From: Hybos culiciformis | Taxonomy: Eukaryota > Arthropoda > Insecta > Diptera > Hybotidae | Assembly (NCBI GenBank): GCA_964007475.1 | Contig: OZ023273.1 | Span: 13,963,922-14,027,921, forward strand | Direction of reading: 5' to 3' | DNA length: 64,000 nucleotides | Shown: piece by piece, positions 28,737-42,232 of the stretch | How positions within the stretch are numbered: position 1 is the first letter of the stretch | How the letters are laid out: every line of letters begins with the position of its first letter | The notes under the pieces: model-generated | Told to the model about the DNA's origin: nothing | Seen by the model: only the letters and a program-made list of their open reading frames with translations | Databases searched by the model: none | Made by a program: the position numbers and the translations under genes

Positions 28737-31700
28737 GTTATTATTATTATTATTGTAATTGATACAATGTTCAGTTGTAAAATCTTTTTTAAGTTTATAT
28801 TTAATGTTAGGCTTTTCTTTAATATTTGTTTGTGTATTTTTTAAAAAAATTTCAGATATGTTTAAACTCCGATATATTTTTGTTATATTTGCATTTTTAA
28901 CGTTAATTTTCATTGGAAATTGATTTTCTTTCTGTAAATTCTTTTTTCTATTTTCTTTAGATATGTTGGATATAAAAAATTGTTTTAATTTTCTATTAGA
29001 TGATGATTTTAAAATACTGCTATTGATATTCCTTGGTATTTCATGTTTTCTAATAATGGTTTCAAAAGAGCTCGATGACACTGGATAATCATAAATTGAT
29101 ATGTTTTGTATGCTCTGATTATTTATTGATTCACGTTTTCTTCTTTTTTTATTAAATTTCGATAAATTATACTCCCTGGTTATTTTTCTGTTTTGTGCTG
29201 TATCATGTAAATATTGTTCATATTGTAGTAAATTTTGATTATTTTTAATATTTATATCTCGTGCCATCATTTGATTAGGATGTATTGTTGTTTGATTTGA
29301 AGAATTCAATGATGCTGATGTTACCACATATGGACGTAGTGTACAATTTTTAGGTGGTGATGGTTTTGCTATATAAAGTATGAATAAGGTAATTTATTTA
29401 TTTTTTTATTAATTATTAAATACTCCAATGAAAATATTTCATTACTACCGTACAAAATTTGGAAAATTTTTTATTTTAATTGAAGTAAAACTAAGTACAA
29501 TTTTGTTATCAAGAATATGATTTTTTTTTAAATGATAACACAAATAATAAATGTTAGCTTATGCTATAAATTTATTATTACATGTACAAATTAAGTTTTT
29601 TATTTACCTGCTGGAACTACTTGAAATAAACATGGCTCTGATTGCTTTCCAATTGAATTTTTTCCCCAACAAGCCAATGTTCCATAATCACGTTCACTTT
29701 TTGGAGTATATATCAATTCACTTACAGTTTCAACTGAAAAACAGATAAAAATGATAATAATTTGGGAATTTATTAGGAAAGATATTAAATTAGAATATAG
29801 TTTGTAGTTTCAAGTTAAATTTGTTTCGAACGCATCGTCCACTCTGATCTTACGGCATATGGTATTGATGTGTTACTGAATTTATTTACAAATTTTTTAA
29901 TAAATAAAGAATTTTTATTATTATCTGTATTTGAAGTAAATTATATAAAAAAAAATATTTACCGTAAGTTTCAATGTGATTTTCATTTGATTCAATTATT
30001 GTATGACTACTTCCACCATTATTACTGCCACCACCGCCTAAAGCTGTAGTTGTTATTCCTTCTTGTACAGTAGCAAAATGACCCGAAGGTACTTCAAAAT
30101 GTTCTCCACTACTAGAAAAAGTCCAATCGAATTCAATTTCTGGTGGATCTGAATTAACTCTGCATGGTATCGGTACTGATTCTTCAAGAGAAGCACCAAC
30201 TATTAAAACTTGGTTTGTACTACAAACTGGAGCATCTAATAAAATAAAGAATTTTATGTTTTTTTTTTATATTTTCTCGAAAATTCATAGTTTGATGTAA
30301 CCTTAAGTTTAAAATATTTTTTATACATATTACCATATTTTATAAAAAGCATATACATTATATACTCTAGATATGTACAAGAAAAAGTCAATAAATGTTG
30401 AAACTTATTGTTTCTATCAACCATTTATTTGAAATTTAAATCAAAAAATTTAGTTTTCAGAAAATATTATTTTTTAAACTTTTTATAAAAAATTTTCGAT
30501 TTATAAGAATTATGATAAAATTCAACTTCTATCTTAAAATTTGTTATATAGCATCGGATGTTCTTAATCTTTTATTTTCACAAAATTATAGAAGATAAAT
30601 TAATTTGTTTTATTCCGTTCAGTCTTAATTCTCGATATTTAACAACATCATAATGACATTTAGTGTTTGAAAATGTAATTTTTTTACACCGTATTAAAAT
30701 AGAAAAAATTGAATAGGCTTGCATAAAGTATGATGATTCAAATATAGTGATATTGGCATGAGATAAAGGCTTTGGATTAATTTAAATTTGGAAATTAAAA
30801 ATAATAATGCCTGTCTTATTATTAATTATGTCAGTTCCAAATGTCATAAACAAAAACTATTATTCAGGAAAACAACATCAACGTCAGTTGCTCTGTTCTT
30901 CATCCAACTTTAATCATTATTAAAATTCTATTCATAGAAACTCTGAAAGTTCTATACATAGTAACATAAAAATATTTAAATATTGGAAAATTTATTTGAT
31001 TTGTTCCACAAAATTGAAAATCGTTATACATATATGCAGGAAACATTATAAAATGTATATTCAATAAAGAATCCCTTAAGGCAAAAAAAAAAAAAGACAG
31101 TTTTCAATTGGATCGATTTATAATGTCCAAAGCGATGTCATATAAAAAAATGATGATGTCAAAGTAAATACTGATATGACTATTAAAAATGATATTCTAC
31201 TGAAGAATAAAAATTTCAAACCGTTTTCATATAAATTTGGCATTTATATATGTATTTTCTTTTTTTTTTTTGTTTTATTTTGTCATCCCGAAGAGATTGT
31301 GAACTTAATTCAATAATATAAATATATTTGTATATACATTACAAAATAAATCACATTAACATTTTACGCTAAATTGATGCTTTATTTTTAATTTTTTTTT
31401 AAATTTTTGTATTTGGATTAATTGATTTAGTTGATGTTAAAACAAAACAATTCTCTTGTGGGTTGGGTTTTTTTTTTCTGTCAAAACAAATTATTCCTCA
31501 TATTTTTGAGTACATTTCATGAAATCTGAAAAATTTGCTCTTCGCAAAAAAAAAAACCAATCAAGACGATCAAGGTTGAAGATGAAAATTCTAAACAAAC
31601 TAGTTTTATTTTCTAATAAAAACAAATCAATTCTTACAGACAGAAAATATTTAACAAAAGCACAATAGAAAACATTTTGGTATTTTATTGAATATATACA

Positions 31701-34700
31701 ATTTAAAAATTAATTAAAATTTGAAATTTTTCTTTTATTTGAAAATTTTTTTTTCATATATTTTTAAAATACAATATTAAAAATATATATGTATATTATT
31801 TATATATATATAAGTATATATTATTTCTAAATTCCAAAGAAAATTGAAATGCATTTACAATTTTCTTTAAAAGTCAATTCAAAAATGTATACAAAATACA
31901 TATAAAACATACACAATAAGGAAAATATTTTCGACATAGTTTTTCAATTAATGATTTTTTCATTTCATCAATCATTTTAGACAATTTACGTAATACAGAT
32001 ATTTTAACATTTTCATCATACAGCTCTAACAACATCCGTTGCAACAAGAACATACACCAAAAAAAAATACAGAAGTTCTTGTATTTTACTTTTTTGACAT
32101 ACAAAACTAATTTTTTTTAGATACTTCAATTGAAATAATGTTATTCGTTTTCTTTTTTTTTTCTATATGCAAAATATAAAATTGCAATTCAATAAACTTA
32201 CAAAAAAAAAAAATATATATATATTGAAAATAAAAGAGCTTTATCATCATGATGAAAAACACTTTTTGTGGAAAATGTAATAGACGAAATTGTATTTATT
32301 TTTACTTTTGTAAAATAAAGGTAAACTCTGTAACTGTAATGTAATATTAAGATGAATTTTTTTTTTGGGAAAAGTTCTTTGCTAATTATCAGTAAAATAG
32401 TGCAAAAACAATAATAAAGACACATTTATGTTATTGAATTTTCTGTAGTTTGAGGTTAAGATTATAAATTCTATACATGAATGAATAGAAACAAATAAAT
32501 TGAATTTTATCTGTTGCAGAGAACTGTATTAAAAAGGTTATTAAAATTTGATGAAATTTCAAATCGAATGTGAATAAAATAATCACTTACATCGTATCCT
32601 CAAGCTGACTGCTGAACTTTGTGTTTCACCTCGATCATTTGCAGCAGAACACGAATACATTCCAGCATGTACACGGGCTACTTTTTGTAATACCAATGAT
32701 CTTGTTGAAATAATAACTCCCCAAGATACATTTTGTGATACCGGTATTCCCTGCAAAGAAATTAAATAATCAAAAATTAGTAGGTATATAATATATATAT
32801 AATTTATGTTTATCATTTTATATACATTGTAACATAAATAGTTTTCGTCGCAATTTATATTGTAGTAAATTTTTCGTCTCAATTCAATCGCATATAAATT
32901 TTATCATATATATGTTACGCGCGCCGCAAATCCCACTGACCAACCACCAGTTTTAGTTTTGCACTTATGCGAATAATTTTATTATATAATTATTATATAA
33001 GTATATAATAAATAAATCATAAACACTGATTTAAAAAATATTATTTAAAGAATACGAAATATGCGTAATTCGTAATTCGTTTCTTATTTTATTTATAATT
33101 AATTTGAATAGTTAAACTTCATAGAAAGTGTAAATAATAATAGTTTTTTTTAGCATAATATGTACACAGTAAATATAGTATACATAATATTTTGCGTTCA
33201 CATTATTGTACAATGTCATATGTACATTTCCATCTTTCTCATCATAACTATCTTTTTAATTAATTTGTTTTAAAAATATGTAATTTGACTGCATTTCTGA
33301 AAATGCAATGACTGTGTTCACTGATTTTAAAATAACCTTAAAATATACTTAAATGTAAACATTTGATTTCATATTTCTAAATTTTAGTCCTGGCCAATGA
33401 AAAATTTTATTTATATTTCTTTTTAGTATATTTATGTACATATGCAGGCATATATAGTTATAAGAATGAAAGCCTTATCGTCATGAAAACGTTATAAATA
33501 ATTTTTCTCCATAAGATGGTCTATATACATACATATACTACATAAGAAAATTTACTAAAAATAAAAGAAATATTGTGACATTTTTATTACTTCACATATC
33601 AGTGATAATTTGTGTACATGTTAATTTTGGTTTTTATTTTAATGATTACTGAAAATGAAAAGCACAGAAAAATGTAATATAAATGAAAAAAAAATAAAAA
33701 ATTTTTTCAGAAAAAAAAAATATCTACACACTTGTGTTGTTTTGTTTTCATAAGTAAAAAACATCGTTATATCTTCATAAAAACCACTTTATCCTGAATT
33801 TGAAATTTTATTTTTGTTTTTGTTTACAATTATAAAATAAACAACATTAAGTGATATATATATATATGAAAAGTAAACAATGAATGAAATTAAATGATAT
33901 AAAACGCATTTCATATGAAAGTTTCTGTATAAATTTTATTAGCAAATTAATTTTTATCAATCATCGGTTTTTTAAAATTGTAATAATGGAATCATTTAAA
34001 ATATAATCATTTCTTTTTATTCTTAGAAAATATATCGACCATTTTAAGATTCTATATTTTAGGATATTTTCTGTATTTTGTGTGGTGTTCGCTAATCAAG
34101 TAGCGAATGGTAAAATAAATTTCATAGATCTTAAACATATTAGTAAATGGTATATGGATATAAATATCTAAATAATATTATGCTTAAGTAAAATTTCCTA
34201 ACAATGTTAATATCCTTCTTACCCTCCTTTTTTTAATGTATCTAATCTTTTCTGATTGTTAAATTATTCGTATAAAGTGCAATTTGTAGTAAAATAAAGA
34301 AGATACTTTATGGGTTAACATATCTCAGTATTCAATTTAATAAACTTATAAAATAACTGTAGAGATTTTTCTGATCAAAAACATTAAAAAAACCCACTAT
34401 AAATCGAAAACGAGGTTATATGTTTAAGATAAATTCTGTCTAAAATCACTTAGTTCACATTTTTATTATTAATTTCTAATTTCTTTCACAAAAAAAATAT
34501 TTATTTTTTATTTGATTTGGAAATAGGAGTTTTATACCAAATAAAATAAATTAAAATTAATTGGATACATGCTTATAAATTTATGAAACTTTGTTTACCA
34601 GGTTAAAAAATTATTATCTTAATTTATTAACAGACGAACATGTTATAATACCCTTATATTCCTAATTACTCAAATCAAATTATATATATAGAAAAAAAAA

Positions 34701-37700
34701 ACCTTAATTTATACAGAACTGAATAAATAATTTTTCAAAAAATAAAAAAAGTTTCCTGTATCACGAAGGTTTTTCTCCTATGTTTAAGAAAATCCATCTA
34801 AAAACAAAATGAATATACACACATTTTACCGCATGAAATTATAAAACAGGTAGTAGCTATAATGCTCTTATTATAATTATTTCACCCTCAACAACATTTC
34901 AGGAGTCGAGGGTTAATAAAAAAGCAAAAAAAAAAAGAAAGTAAATTGAAGAAGAGAAAAGTAATAATAAAATGCAAAAAGAAAAAAAAAAAATTCATAT
35001 TTTTTCCAGAAGTTTTCTCATGTGACAAAAAATTAAAATAATATTAAGATAACAGGTAGATACACATGTTTTTTGTTTTTTTTTTTTCCATACATCAATT
35101 TCAAGTTTGTTACATTACTTAGGTGTACTATATGTATTCTAAAATTAGTTAAAAAAAAGTTTTGAACCAATTTTCTTATTCAGTTTTTTTTTTTTTTAGC
35201 AATGAAGATTTTTAAACAAAGTTACAAATTATTTTGGGTTCAAAAGTCGCGACAATATATACAATATACGTATAACATACATATACTTACACATAAACAA
35301 ACATTTAAAGTTAAAATTTAATTAATTAGTTATTTTTATAAAATTGCAAAATTACATTTAACACTGAATCGCAAACGTCAAATATCATTTTACATTTTTA
35401 TTTTCAAGTTCTAAAAATATTATGGAGTTGGTTGACAGACAGTTCATAATTTATGTTTTCTCAATCAAAACATTGAAATAATTTTATGAAAACATTAAAT
35501 ATCAAACACTTAAGGGCACACTTTTCGTATTTTGGGACCAGATTATAGGACATTGTTTGTTTTCTTTTAATTGTCTTGAAAAAAAAATGTTAAGTTTTTT
35601 TTTTTTGTAATTCTTCAGGGAAATCATTAAGATTTCTTTGTTTTATTATAAATTGAAAAAGAAAATGTGGAATTTTTATAAGACAAAAAAAAACCAGATG
35701 TCATATTTTTTATTAACTTTCTCATAATAATCTAAGATGTGTTGTTTTTTTTTTTAATTTATTCGTTTGTATATTTTTCATTGCACTTTATTAAATTTTA
35801 CACGAAACAGTAAAAATATATAAAATGTGTTTCATGTTTTTTTTTTTTTTTTATCTAAAAGTAATATCAAAACCGGAAAATATAATAAAAGAAAAATAAT
35901 ATTTATTATATTTATGAGAAAATAATTGAAATACACTTACATTATGCGACCATGTGATGCGGTGTTCCTTTGGATTCGCTTTTATATGACATTCAAAATA
36001 AACATCATCTCCTTCTTTAATATCATCAGGTTTAAGAGTTGAGCCCAAAGTTAATGTAACGGTTGGTGGATCTTTAGGGAAAAAAAATAAAAACCACATT
36101 GAATATTAAAAATTAAAAAAAAAGAAGAAATTTTCATCATAATTTTCATAAAAAAAAATAAAAATAAATAAAGAAAATCCAACGTAACAGCTTAATATAA
36201 AACATGTTACATTAAAAAATATATTATGTATTAAAAAAAAAAAAAATTATATTAGAAAAAGTATTACGGAAAAATATTAAATTATAATTTTTTTTTTCTA
36301 TAATACTTAAAGAATTATATTTTGTTAGAAAATCTACTGATCTCGAATAATAATATTGTAAAATAAACTTGATGCAATTATTATACGTGACTGATGTCCG
36401 AAGTTTATAGAAAAAAAAAAATGTTTTCATTTAAAAGAGATTTTATTTTGAATTACTTTTTTAAAAAATGAATATACTTTAGAAAAGTTTGATAAACTGA
36501 GGATAACTAGTACACCTCAATCCGCATACACAATTTTTTTTTTTATTATTGTTATGTATATGCATTATATGTACATATAATATTTTATAATACTTTTTAT
36601 ATAATACTTATTAAATTAATTTTATTATGTATATAGCATTTGAATATAAGAGAATATCTTAAATGGATAGAATTTTATATAGAAGAAGTCTAGTATGAAA
36701 AATATTTTAATGCGCAGGGCTTGGGTAAGTTGTATTTACATTCGCAAATTTAGCTCGGTAAATGGTCCATTACATGCATCAATACACATGCAATTATAGA
36801 GGAATGTAAATTGTATTTACATTTCCCTGTGATGTAAATTGTATTTACATTGCTCTATATTGTATTTACATTCTTCATTTTCAACTGCGTAATACTATAA
36901 ACAAAAATAATATCACTCACACTCACAATATTTCAATACACACAAATACCAAAAAAAAAAAAAAAATTGCAAATGTATACCTCTCACATGCATCATATCA
37001 ATGTCAAACAAAGCTTAGTTTATAATGCTAAAACCTATATTTTCCCTCTGAGCTAATCTATATTTTCCCTCTGAGCAAACAAAAAAAAAAAAAAGAACCA
37101 ATAAAAAAATACGCGGCTATTTTTTTTTTTTCTAAAAAGCGGCCAGTCGATCAGTCGATGAATTTTCTTAACATGTGTTTCAATCTACTATTTTTAAAGG
37201 ATTTTCGAACCTCTACTACTAAATTTTTAAGCGAGTGTGGTTGGATTTTAGTACAAAAATTTAAACCACACTTCAAAAATTGCACTTATTTTTATTCAAA
37301 AAAACAAAATGAATAAAAATAGAACAATGGTAACCCTGAAAATATCTTTGTTGTCATTATAAAGTTTGCTGTCAATTGTCAAATGTCAAGTAAGAATTTT
37401 TTTTTCTTTTATCAACAAACGAGGAAAATGGCAGCAACAAGGAGATTATTTATTGTAAATATAAATTATGATTATATAATTATTATTTGATTTTATTTTT
37501 AATCATAAAAAAAAATAATTATAAAATTATTATTATTTTTTTTAATAATTAAAAATAAAATTAAATAAAATTTAAGAAGACCATTAGTTATATAAAAATA
37601 ATAAAAAAAAAATTAGTAATTTTTCTAAAAAAAATTATTCGATTTTTTTTTTTGCAAAAAAGAAAATGCATAATTTTTTTTGGAAAAATTACTAATTTTT

Positions 37701-40700
37701 TTTTAATATTTTAGGAATTAGCTGATCTTAAATCATCCGGTTTGAAATCATTTCAAGAAATAAATTTACTTCCGTATTAATTAAATTTTATTTCCTTGCT
37801 TCATTTAAACTTTTTTGTTTATTTTTTTCTTTGTAAATGTATTGTTTTCAACTCCCTCTCCCATGCACATTAAAGCAGTATACAATACATGTTAATCAAA
37901 TTTGTTATACAGCTCGTTGTGTATACACACAAACACATAGACACTCGTCAATATTATATCACTCGACCTCCGGTCTCGTGATATAAACATGACTCGTGTC
38001 TATGTGTTTGTGTGTATACACAACTCGCAAGAATAACAAATTTTCTTAACATGTATTGTATCCGTACTTTTGATAAAGAGAAGGCAAGAAATTTAGTTAA
38101 CTTTCAAGTAATATTAATTTGAGATCAAGTTTAACGAAATCAAATTATTATGAAAATTAAATATATGTTTGAGTTCAAACTATCGTTATAGAATTAACCG
38201 CAGTTGTTTCAAGTATATTTATTAAGTTCAAATATTAAATGATTATCTAACAAATTGTTTTTTCTAATTTATATTGTCTATATAGTTCTATGTTATTGTT
38301 TGATTACACTTATTTGATTTTTATGCTTCGCTAAACAATTTCACACACAGAAAAATTGAATACTTTATTCTATTTGTCTGTCTAATATATTCTAATTTAA
38401 AAATTTGAAAGTTTGCCGAAATTAAAGGTACGGGATTTGATCAGGGTAGATCGTATTTACATTCTAACTTTTTGGAAATAATAATTTCTACAGAAATAAA
38501 ATTTGTTGTATTTGATATAAAAATGAAAGTTTTCATCTCCCTTTCGTAGGCTTTTTTTTTAATTTTCCAAACTAGAAGTTTTTAAGTTTCTTAGATTTTA
38601 AAAAATAATAAAATCCTAAACCATCAGTATATAATCTATTAAATCTCCTTTAAATTCCCTTTGCAAATTATAATGGAAAACCAACAAAAAAAAATTTTCC
38701 GAAGAGAAAAAAATTTTAAGGAAAAATTATATAAATTTTATGATTTTCCTTCATTTCAAAATATAACAAAAAGAAAGAAAAAGAAACAAAAAAAAAATAT
38801 CCAAGAGAAGTAAAATAAATTTTGAAAATTATTTCAAAATTCTTTGAGCATAAAAGTGAAAATATAAGATTTGTATATGTTTTTTTACTTTTCTGAGAAG
38901 GAAATTTGTATTTTTTTTTCGTTCACAATAAATTCTATTTTATTATATTTTATTTTTTATTGATGTATAAATGATTTATTTATTTTTATTTTTAATGTTT
39001 TTTTTTCTTCTTTCTGCCTTTAATAAAATACAAAATAATATGATATATGTTAAAATAATTTAATATATTAAAATTTATTTAAGGGATAGAAAAGTCAAAT
39101 TATTTTTTTTTTCTCCAAATAATAATATTTTACAAAAAAAAAAAATTATGCATTATTGAAAAAGGTCCTTTTTCATAACTTTTTTTTTTTTTTTTAAACC
39201 TAAAGAGATTTAATATTTTAGAAGTTTTCAGTTTTTCCACCTTTCCAAATTTATATTTATTTTGTGTTTAAGGTTCAATGTATAAAAAATTTAATAAATA
39301 ACAAATCAGAATATATTTTAGTTTTGAATTCTATACAGATTTTATTTTGACGGTGTTTGTATATACATATATGTATAGTTTAAAAATTCAGAAAATAAAA
39401 TGCCGAATGAAATATATTTTTTGGTGATTATATTAATGATAATATTTCTTTTAAAATTTATTTCGAGTGAACATTCAATTCATAAGTATTTCTATTTAAT
39501 TATATGTTATAATAATAAAATATAATTTAATTTTAAACATAATAAATCAAATTTGAAAAATAATTAGAAGTAAATATAATAATAAATTTTATAATAATAA
39601 TTAATTTTTATTAATATTATATTTTATTAATATTTTATTTCTTTTAAAACTTTTGCTCCGTTTATTTCATGATTTAATATAGATTATTAATTTAAAAATA
39701 ATTTAAGTTCAAAATGATATTCAAATTATAATATAAAATATAGGTTTCAACTTATAATGTCTACTTAATAATAATGTCTATAAATTTTATGTTAATTAAT
39801 ATATATTTATTACTTACACATAACATTTAATAAAATTGAATCATCTAATGCAGAATTTGGAAGACGTGGATTTGAACCTTCACATTTTAATATCGTATTG
39901 TCATCTTCAGGAAATGGTCGAAATTTTAATAATGACATTACTGTGCTACCGTTAATTGTTGAGTTTATCTGGAAATTATTTAAAGAAAAGAAAAAGTCAG
40001 CGTCTGTTACGTGAAATGAAAATTATCAATGTATTTACTGTTCCTCTTTTAAATGGACGATTATTCTGAGTCCATTTTACATCTGTTTCTGGAACTGATC
40101 CATCAACATAACATGTTAAATTGTATTCTGTATCTGAGACTAATATTTTTGGTTTATCTGTGATGTTAACTTTCAATGGTTTCACTGTAAATAATATTAT
40201 ATTAGTTATTTTATTTTCTGAAGCATATTTCATATTTCAAAAGTCCTGCAATTTGTTTTAAGATAAAAAGAATTTACCAGCTTTTTTTCTTAGCTTTAGA
40301 AGTTTATAATAAAAAGTCGAAGCTCTTAAGGTCTTATAACAATATTCAAAGAGGGTTAGAAATCATCAAATTTTTTATTTTTTGATATTGGTAATGAATA
40401 GTAGATAAAGAATTAGTCCTCAAATTGAAATTAAAAATCAATCCCAACGAAATTATTAAGCAACAATTTGTAAAAAAAAATACTTACATAACATATCGAT
40501 TCGAATAATTTTTTCCGCTGGTGGAACTAATTTTGTGTTCGATGCTTGGCATTTATAAGTTCCGTTCAACGAAGTACGTGTTATATGTGAAACTTCTAAT
40601 CGATTGACAGTAACATGTCGTCCCATTGAAACTCCATTACCTGATTGAATCATTTGTGTACCATTAAACCATGTCACTGTAGGTTCTGGTCTTCCTGCAA

Positions 40701-42190
40701 TAAAATAATGATAATAATAAAATGTAATATAGTTTGTTTGTTTTTTCATTTTTCCAAAAATATTTTTATGGATTTTTAATAAAAAAAATTTAATCGAAAT
40801 TTTGTTCTGCAGATAAGGTTTATTTTCACAGTGGGATATATGAAAATGAAAAGCAAAAAAAATATATAATATATACATACATATTATATTTATATTTTTA
40901 TCAAAAATAATTGTTTTTTGTTTTCATATTATTGCCAGTGTAATTGAAATTTAAAATTAATTTCCAATATTATATTTTTAATAAAAAAAATTGAAACAAT
41001 AAATGAAAATGAAAAACTGAAAAGTAACCGTACAAAAGAAAAAACAATTTCCCGATCAGGATTGGTTTTTTTTCTTTTTGCTGAAAAATAACTCTAATTC
41101 GAGCAGCATACAAGACATAATTTTTTAATTATATAATATGTTTGTAGTTGCAACAATTATATTTTAAGCTCTTACAAACCCTACTATCATTTTGTTTACA
41201 AAATCAGATGGTACTGAACCTTACAACAAAAAGAAAAGAACAAAAATTTTACTTTGAAGTCGGCAAATTTTTGTTTGTTTTTTTATTTATAGCCTAAAAT
41301 TTCATCCTAAATTTATGAAACCAGAAACCAGAGAATTTTATTTTTTTTTACAAAAATCTAATATTTTTTTTCATAGAAAAATTTTTTTAATTTTCTAAAT
41401 AAATATTAAAAAAAAAAAAAGAATGTATTTAAAGACTGAATATTCTAAAAATTTCGTTCATTAATCAAATTAGTAAATTAATCATATGAAGGATGTACTT
41501 TTTGGTATTATCCTTCTGGCATTAAGGTTTATAAAAAATAATATTCATTTTTCCTAATTTTCTGCAAAAATTATTATTAAAGTATACCTTTGTAGTACAG
41601 AGAGAAAAAATTTTTTAAATTTTGTTTTTATTTTTTTTTTTTATTATTATTTATATTACGATTTGTTTGCAAAATAAAAAAAAAAAAAGGGTCATTTCTA
41701 AAAAAGTCTAACATTAAATAAAAAAAAAATATCTTAAATTTTATTAAAAAAAAGAAAAAATTAAAAAAAAATTCTTTGGCTTTTTGTTTTAATTTCTTTT
41801 TTTTTTTGTTTTTTGTTATCTTTTATCTTTTTTTTTTTTAAAGCAAAAGTTTCAGTTTTTATTAGCTTTATTTTTTTTTATGTGTTTCCATAGAATTTTC
41901 CCTTTTCAAAAAAAAAAAAAAACAAAAGAAAATTTGTGTTGTCCATTTTTGTCATGAAAAATGTGTTGAGTGACAATTGCCGGACATTTCAATTAATTTT
42001 ATCTTTTTTAAGTTTATCTTCTGTGATCTAAATTTCATTTTATTATTGTCGCTCTCTTTCGCTCGCTGTTTTTAAGATAAGAATTTTTATTTTTTTTTGT
42101 TAAATACTTATAATATATATTTCGGCTTTATTTTTCCATTCTTATGGTAGGTATATAATATTGAAACAAAACTTTCAATAAAAAAAAGGG

Positions 42191-42232
<42 letters not shown>

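Larger units (their letters stand above)
36072..39817 (-). other. 3.7-kb intron between Ig3 and Ig4 exons, carrying a composite repeat
   Basis: From about 36720 to 38465 this intron contains a run of repeat-like structures. These are four identical 13-mers, a 19-bp direct repeat, a UBE2L3-like gene fragment on the plus strand, an 82-bp-armed palindrome and a final degenerate 13-mer. I read these as one composite mobile element. The flanks are plain AT-rich intron. Confidence 0.75.

Noticed and set aside
27684..29327. The long frame read as a separate 547-residue poly-Asn gene starting at an internal Met
   Set aside because: Frame and splice sites continue upstream (PSPPKNC) and downstream as the FN3 domain of the receptor; the Met is internal.
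35851..36099. ATG-started frames around single Ig exons (also at 32583-32882, 39997-40233, 40456-40878)
   Set aside because: The ATGs lie in flanking introns; only the part between splice sites is coding.
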